Shown: positions 4,644-5,778 of the stretch, piece by piece | Layout of the letters: every line of letters starts with the position of its first letter | Numbering within the stretch: position 1 is the first letter of the stretch | NCBI GenBank assembly: GCA_030652635.1 | Contig: JAUSPW010000119.1 | Coordinates: 1 to 5,778 of the forward strand | Reading direction: 5' to 3' | Length of the DNA: 5,778 nt | Origin: Pseudohongiella sp. | GTDB lineage: Bacteria > Pseudomonadota > Gammaproteobacteria > Pseudomonadales > Pseudohongiellaceae | The notes under the pieces: model-generated | Told to the model about the DNA's origin: nothing | Seen by the model: only the letters and a program-made list of their open reading frames with translations | The model's database searches: none | Translations under genes and position numbers: made by a program

Positions 4644-5778
4644 ATGTCGCACGAAAAAATTTATCCAGCCAGTGGTTTTACAAGCAAACACACGCTGATT
4701 GATCAGGCTGGTTACAAGCGCATGTATGAACACTCTGTCACCGACCCCGAATCCTTCTGGGGTGAACAGGCCAGTCAATATCTGGACTTCTTTTCACCCT
4801 ACAGCACAGTATTTGAAGGCGATTTCAGCAAAGGCTCAGTGACCTGGTTTAAAGACGCCAAACTCAATGTCAGCTGGAACTGCATCGACCGTCACTTGCC
4901 ACAACGTGCACAACAAACCGCGTTTATCTGGGAAGGTGATGATCCTGCTGACAGCAAACACATTACCTATGCTGAGGTGCATGAGGCTGTATGCCGACTT
5001 GCTAACGTCCTCAAACTACGAGGCGTCAAAAAAGGCGACCGTGTGTGCATTTATATGCCCATGATTCCGGAAGCAGCCTATGCCATGCTGGCCTGTGCCC
5101 GCATTGGCGCGATTCACTCTGTGGTGTTTGGCGGGTTCTCGCCCGACGCTATCCGTGATCGCATCCAGGATTCCGACTGCCAGACCGTCATCACTGCAGA
5201 TCAGGGCGTACGGGGCGGCAAACTGATCCCCTTAAAAGCCAATGTGGACAAAGCACTGGCACAATGCCCGAATGTGCACAGCGTGATCGTAGTCAAACAT
5301 ACAGGCAATCACATTGAGTGGCTCAGCGGCCGCGATGTCTGGTACCACGAACAGACCGCCAATGTCAGTGCGGTGTGTGTACCCGAGATCATGGATGCTG
5401 AAGACCCGTTGTTTATTCTGTACACCTCAGGCTCTACCGGCAAACCTAAAGGTGTATTGCACACCAGCGCGGGTTATCTGCTACAAGCAGCCATGACTCA
5501 CCGCTATGTGTTTGACTACCGCGAAGGCGAAGTGTATTGGTGCACCGCCGACGTCGGCTGGGTCACTGGCCACAGCTATATTGTGTATGGCCCGCTGTGC
5601 AATGGCGCCACCTCACTTATTTTTGAAGGTGTGCCTACCTACCCGGATGCCTCGCGCTTCTGGCAGGTGATCGACAAACATCAGGTGAACATCTTCTACA
5701 CCGCGCCCACCGCCATCCGCGCGCTGATGCGCGAGGGCGAGGCGCCGGTGAAGAAGACCTCGCGCGCGAGCCTGCGCC
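4644..5778 (+). CDS. acs: Acetyl-CoA synthetase, 5' part (runs off the window)
   Basis: Activates acetate to acetyl-AMP and then acetyl-CoA using ATP and CoA, the high-affinity route for acetate use. The 378 codons visible are a little over half of the usual ~650 residues, with no stop before the edge. Adenylate-forming motifs are clear: YTSGSTGKPKG (260-270) is the phosphate-binding loop. TADVGWVTGHSY (301-312) and FEGVPTYPD (327-335) are typical of Acs. VRGGK (189-193) lies where Acs binds CoA, and YTAPTAIRALM (352-362) comes before the missing GEP motif region. The C-terminal domain, with the regulatory acetylated lysine, is off the window. The ATG has AAAGGAG (4631-4637) 6 bases upstream. 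Acs is favoured over propionyl-CoA synthetase by these motif variants. Codon use changes sharply over the last ~30 codons. Confidence 0.95.
   Translation, partial: MSHEKIYPASGFTSKHTLIDQAGYKRMYEHSVTDPESFWGEQASQYLDFFSPYSTVFEGDFSKGSVTWFKDAKLNVSWNCIDRHLPQRAQQTAFIWEGDDPADSKHITYAEVHEAVCRLANVLKLRGVKKGDRVCIYMPMIPEAAYAMLACARIGAIHSVVFGGFSPDAIRDRIQDSDCQTVITADQGVRGGKLIPLKANVDKALAQCPNVHSVIVVKHTGNHIEWLSGRDVWYHEQTANVSAVCVPEIMDAEDPLFILYTSGSTGKPKGVLHTSAGYLLQAAMTHRYVFDYREGEVYWCTADVGWVTGHSYIVYGPLCNGATSLIFEGVPTYPDASRFWQVIDKHQVNIFYTAPTAIRALMREGEAPVKKTSRASLR
5701..5778. other. Abrupt GC-rich segment at the window edge
   Basis: These 78 bases contain 61 G/C (about 78%), against 29 of 60 (48%) at 5401-5460 in the same gene. 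Acs codons 347-378 all end in G or C, whereas about a third of codons 281-340 end in A or T. Glu and Lys switch from mostly GAA/AAA to GAG/AAG. The reading frame and the Acs protein sequence remain intact. A join to another organism's acs at a conserved stretch (assembly chimera), or a recombinant gene, would look like this. Confidence 0.6.

Noticed and set aside
4563..4778. Minus-strand open frame across the panC-acs gap (includes the repeat MSHKRMPHKR).
   Set aside because: The repeat is the complement of the 15-bp direct repeat. The frame overlaps the conserved acs start and has no supporting signal.
1..5778. CRISPR arrays, tRNA/rRNA genes, insertion sequences, defence or toxin genes.
   Set aside because: I looked for spaced repeats, tRNA-like cloverleafs, transposase motifs and terminal inverted repeats and saw none.

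Overview
The window holds one strand-consistent block, all on the + strand. It runs: a regulatory leader with a probable CrcZ-type small RNA, then pcnB (poly(A) polymerase I), a deoxynucleoside kinase, panB and panC (pantothenate synthesis), and the first ~378 codons of acs (acetyl-CoA synthetase), which leaves the window. The protein families and the gene order point to a gammaproteobacterium. The closest known arrangement is the Pseudomonas locus cbrA-cbrB-crcZ-pcnB-folK-panB-panC-panD-pgi-acs. Here folK is absent and a deoxynucleoside kinase sits in its place, and panD and pgi are absent between panC and acs. I therefore infer a relative within the wider Pseudomonadales/Cellvibrionales/Oceanospirillales group rather than Pseudomonas itself; species cannot be told from this.

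Positions 1-495 contain no convincing protein gene. They carry a near-perfect sigma-54 promoter (76-92), with a predicted transcript start near 103. Downstream are four A-rich clusters (106-132, 141-151, 173-189, 279-311) built from overlapping AAnAAnAA units, the recognition pattern of Hfq/Crc in Pseudomonas. A strong GC hairpin follows (329-348). Promoter type, motif content and position directly before pcnB together identify this as a probable CrcZ-like decoy RNA of the CbrAB/Crc/Hfq carbon catabolite repression system. This is the most interesting part of the window.

Positions 496-2782 hold pcnB and the kinase, overlapping by 8 bp and almost certainly co-translated. pcnB has an unusual basic N-terminal extension with five tandem 5-residue repeats. 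Positions 2882-4573 hold panB and panC, which make ketopantoate and then join pantoate to beta-alanine, giving pantothenate, the precursor of CoA. Acs, which uses CoA to activate acetate, follows after a 70-bp gap. That gap carries a 15-bp-period direct repeat and an AAnAAnAA motif directly against the acs ribosome binding site. The window may thus contain both a decoy RNA and one of the mRNAs it would relieve from repression.

The last ~80 bases are about 78% G+C, with only G/C-ending codons, unlike everything before them. This may mark a chimeric assembly edge.
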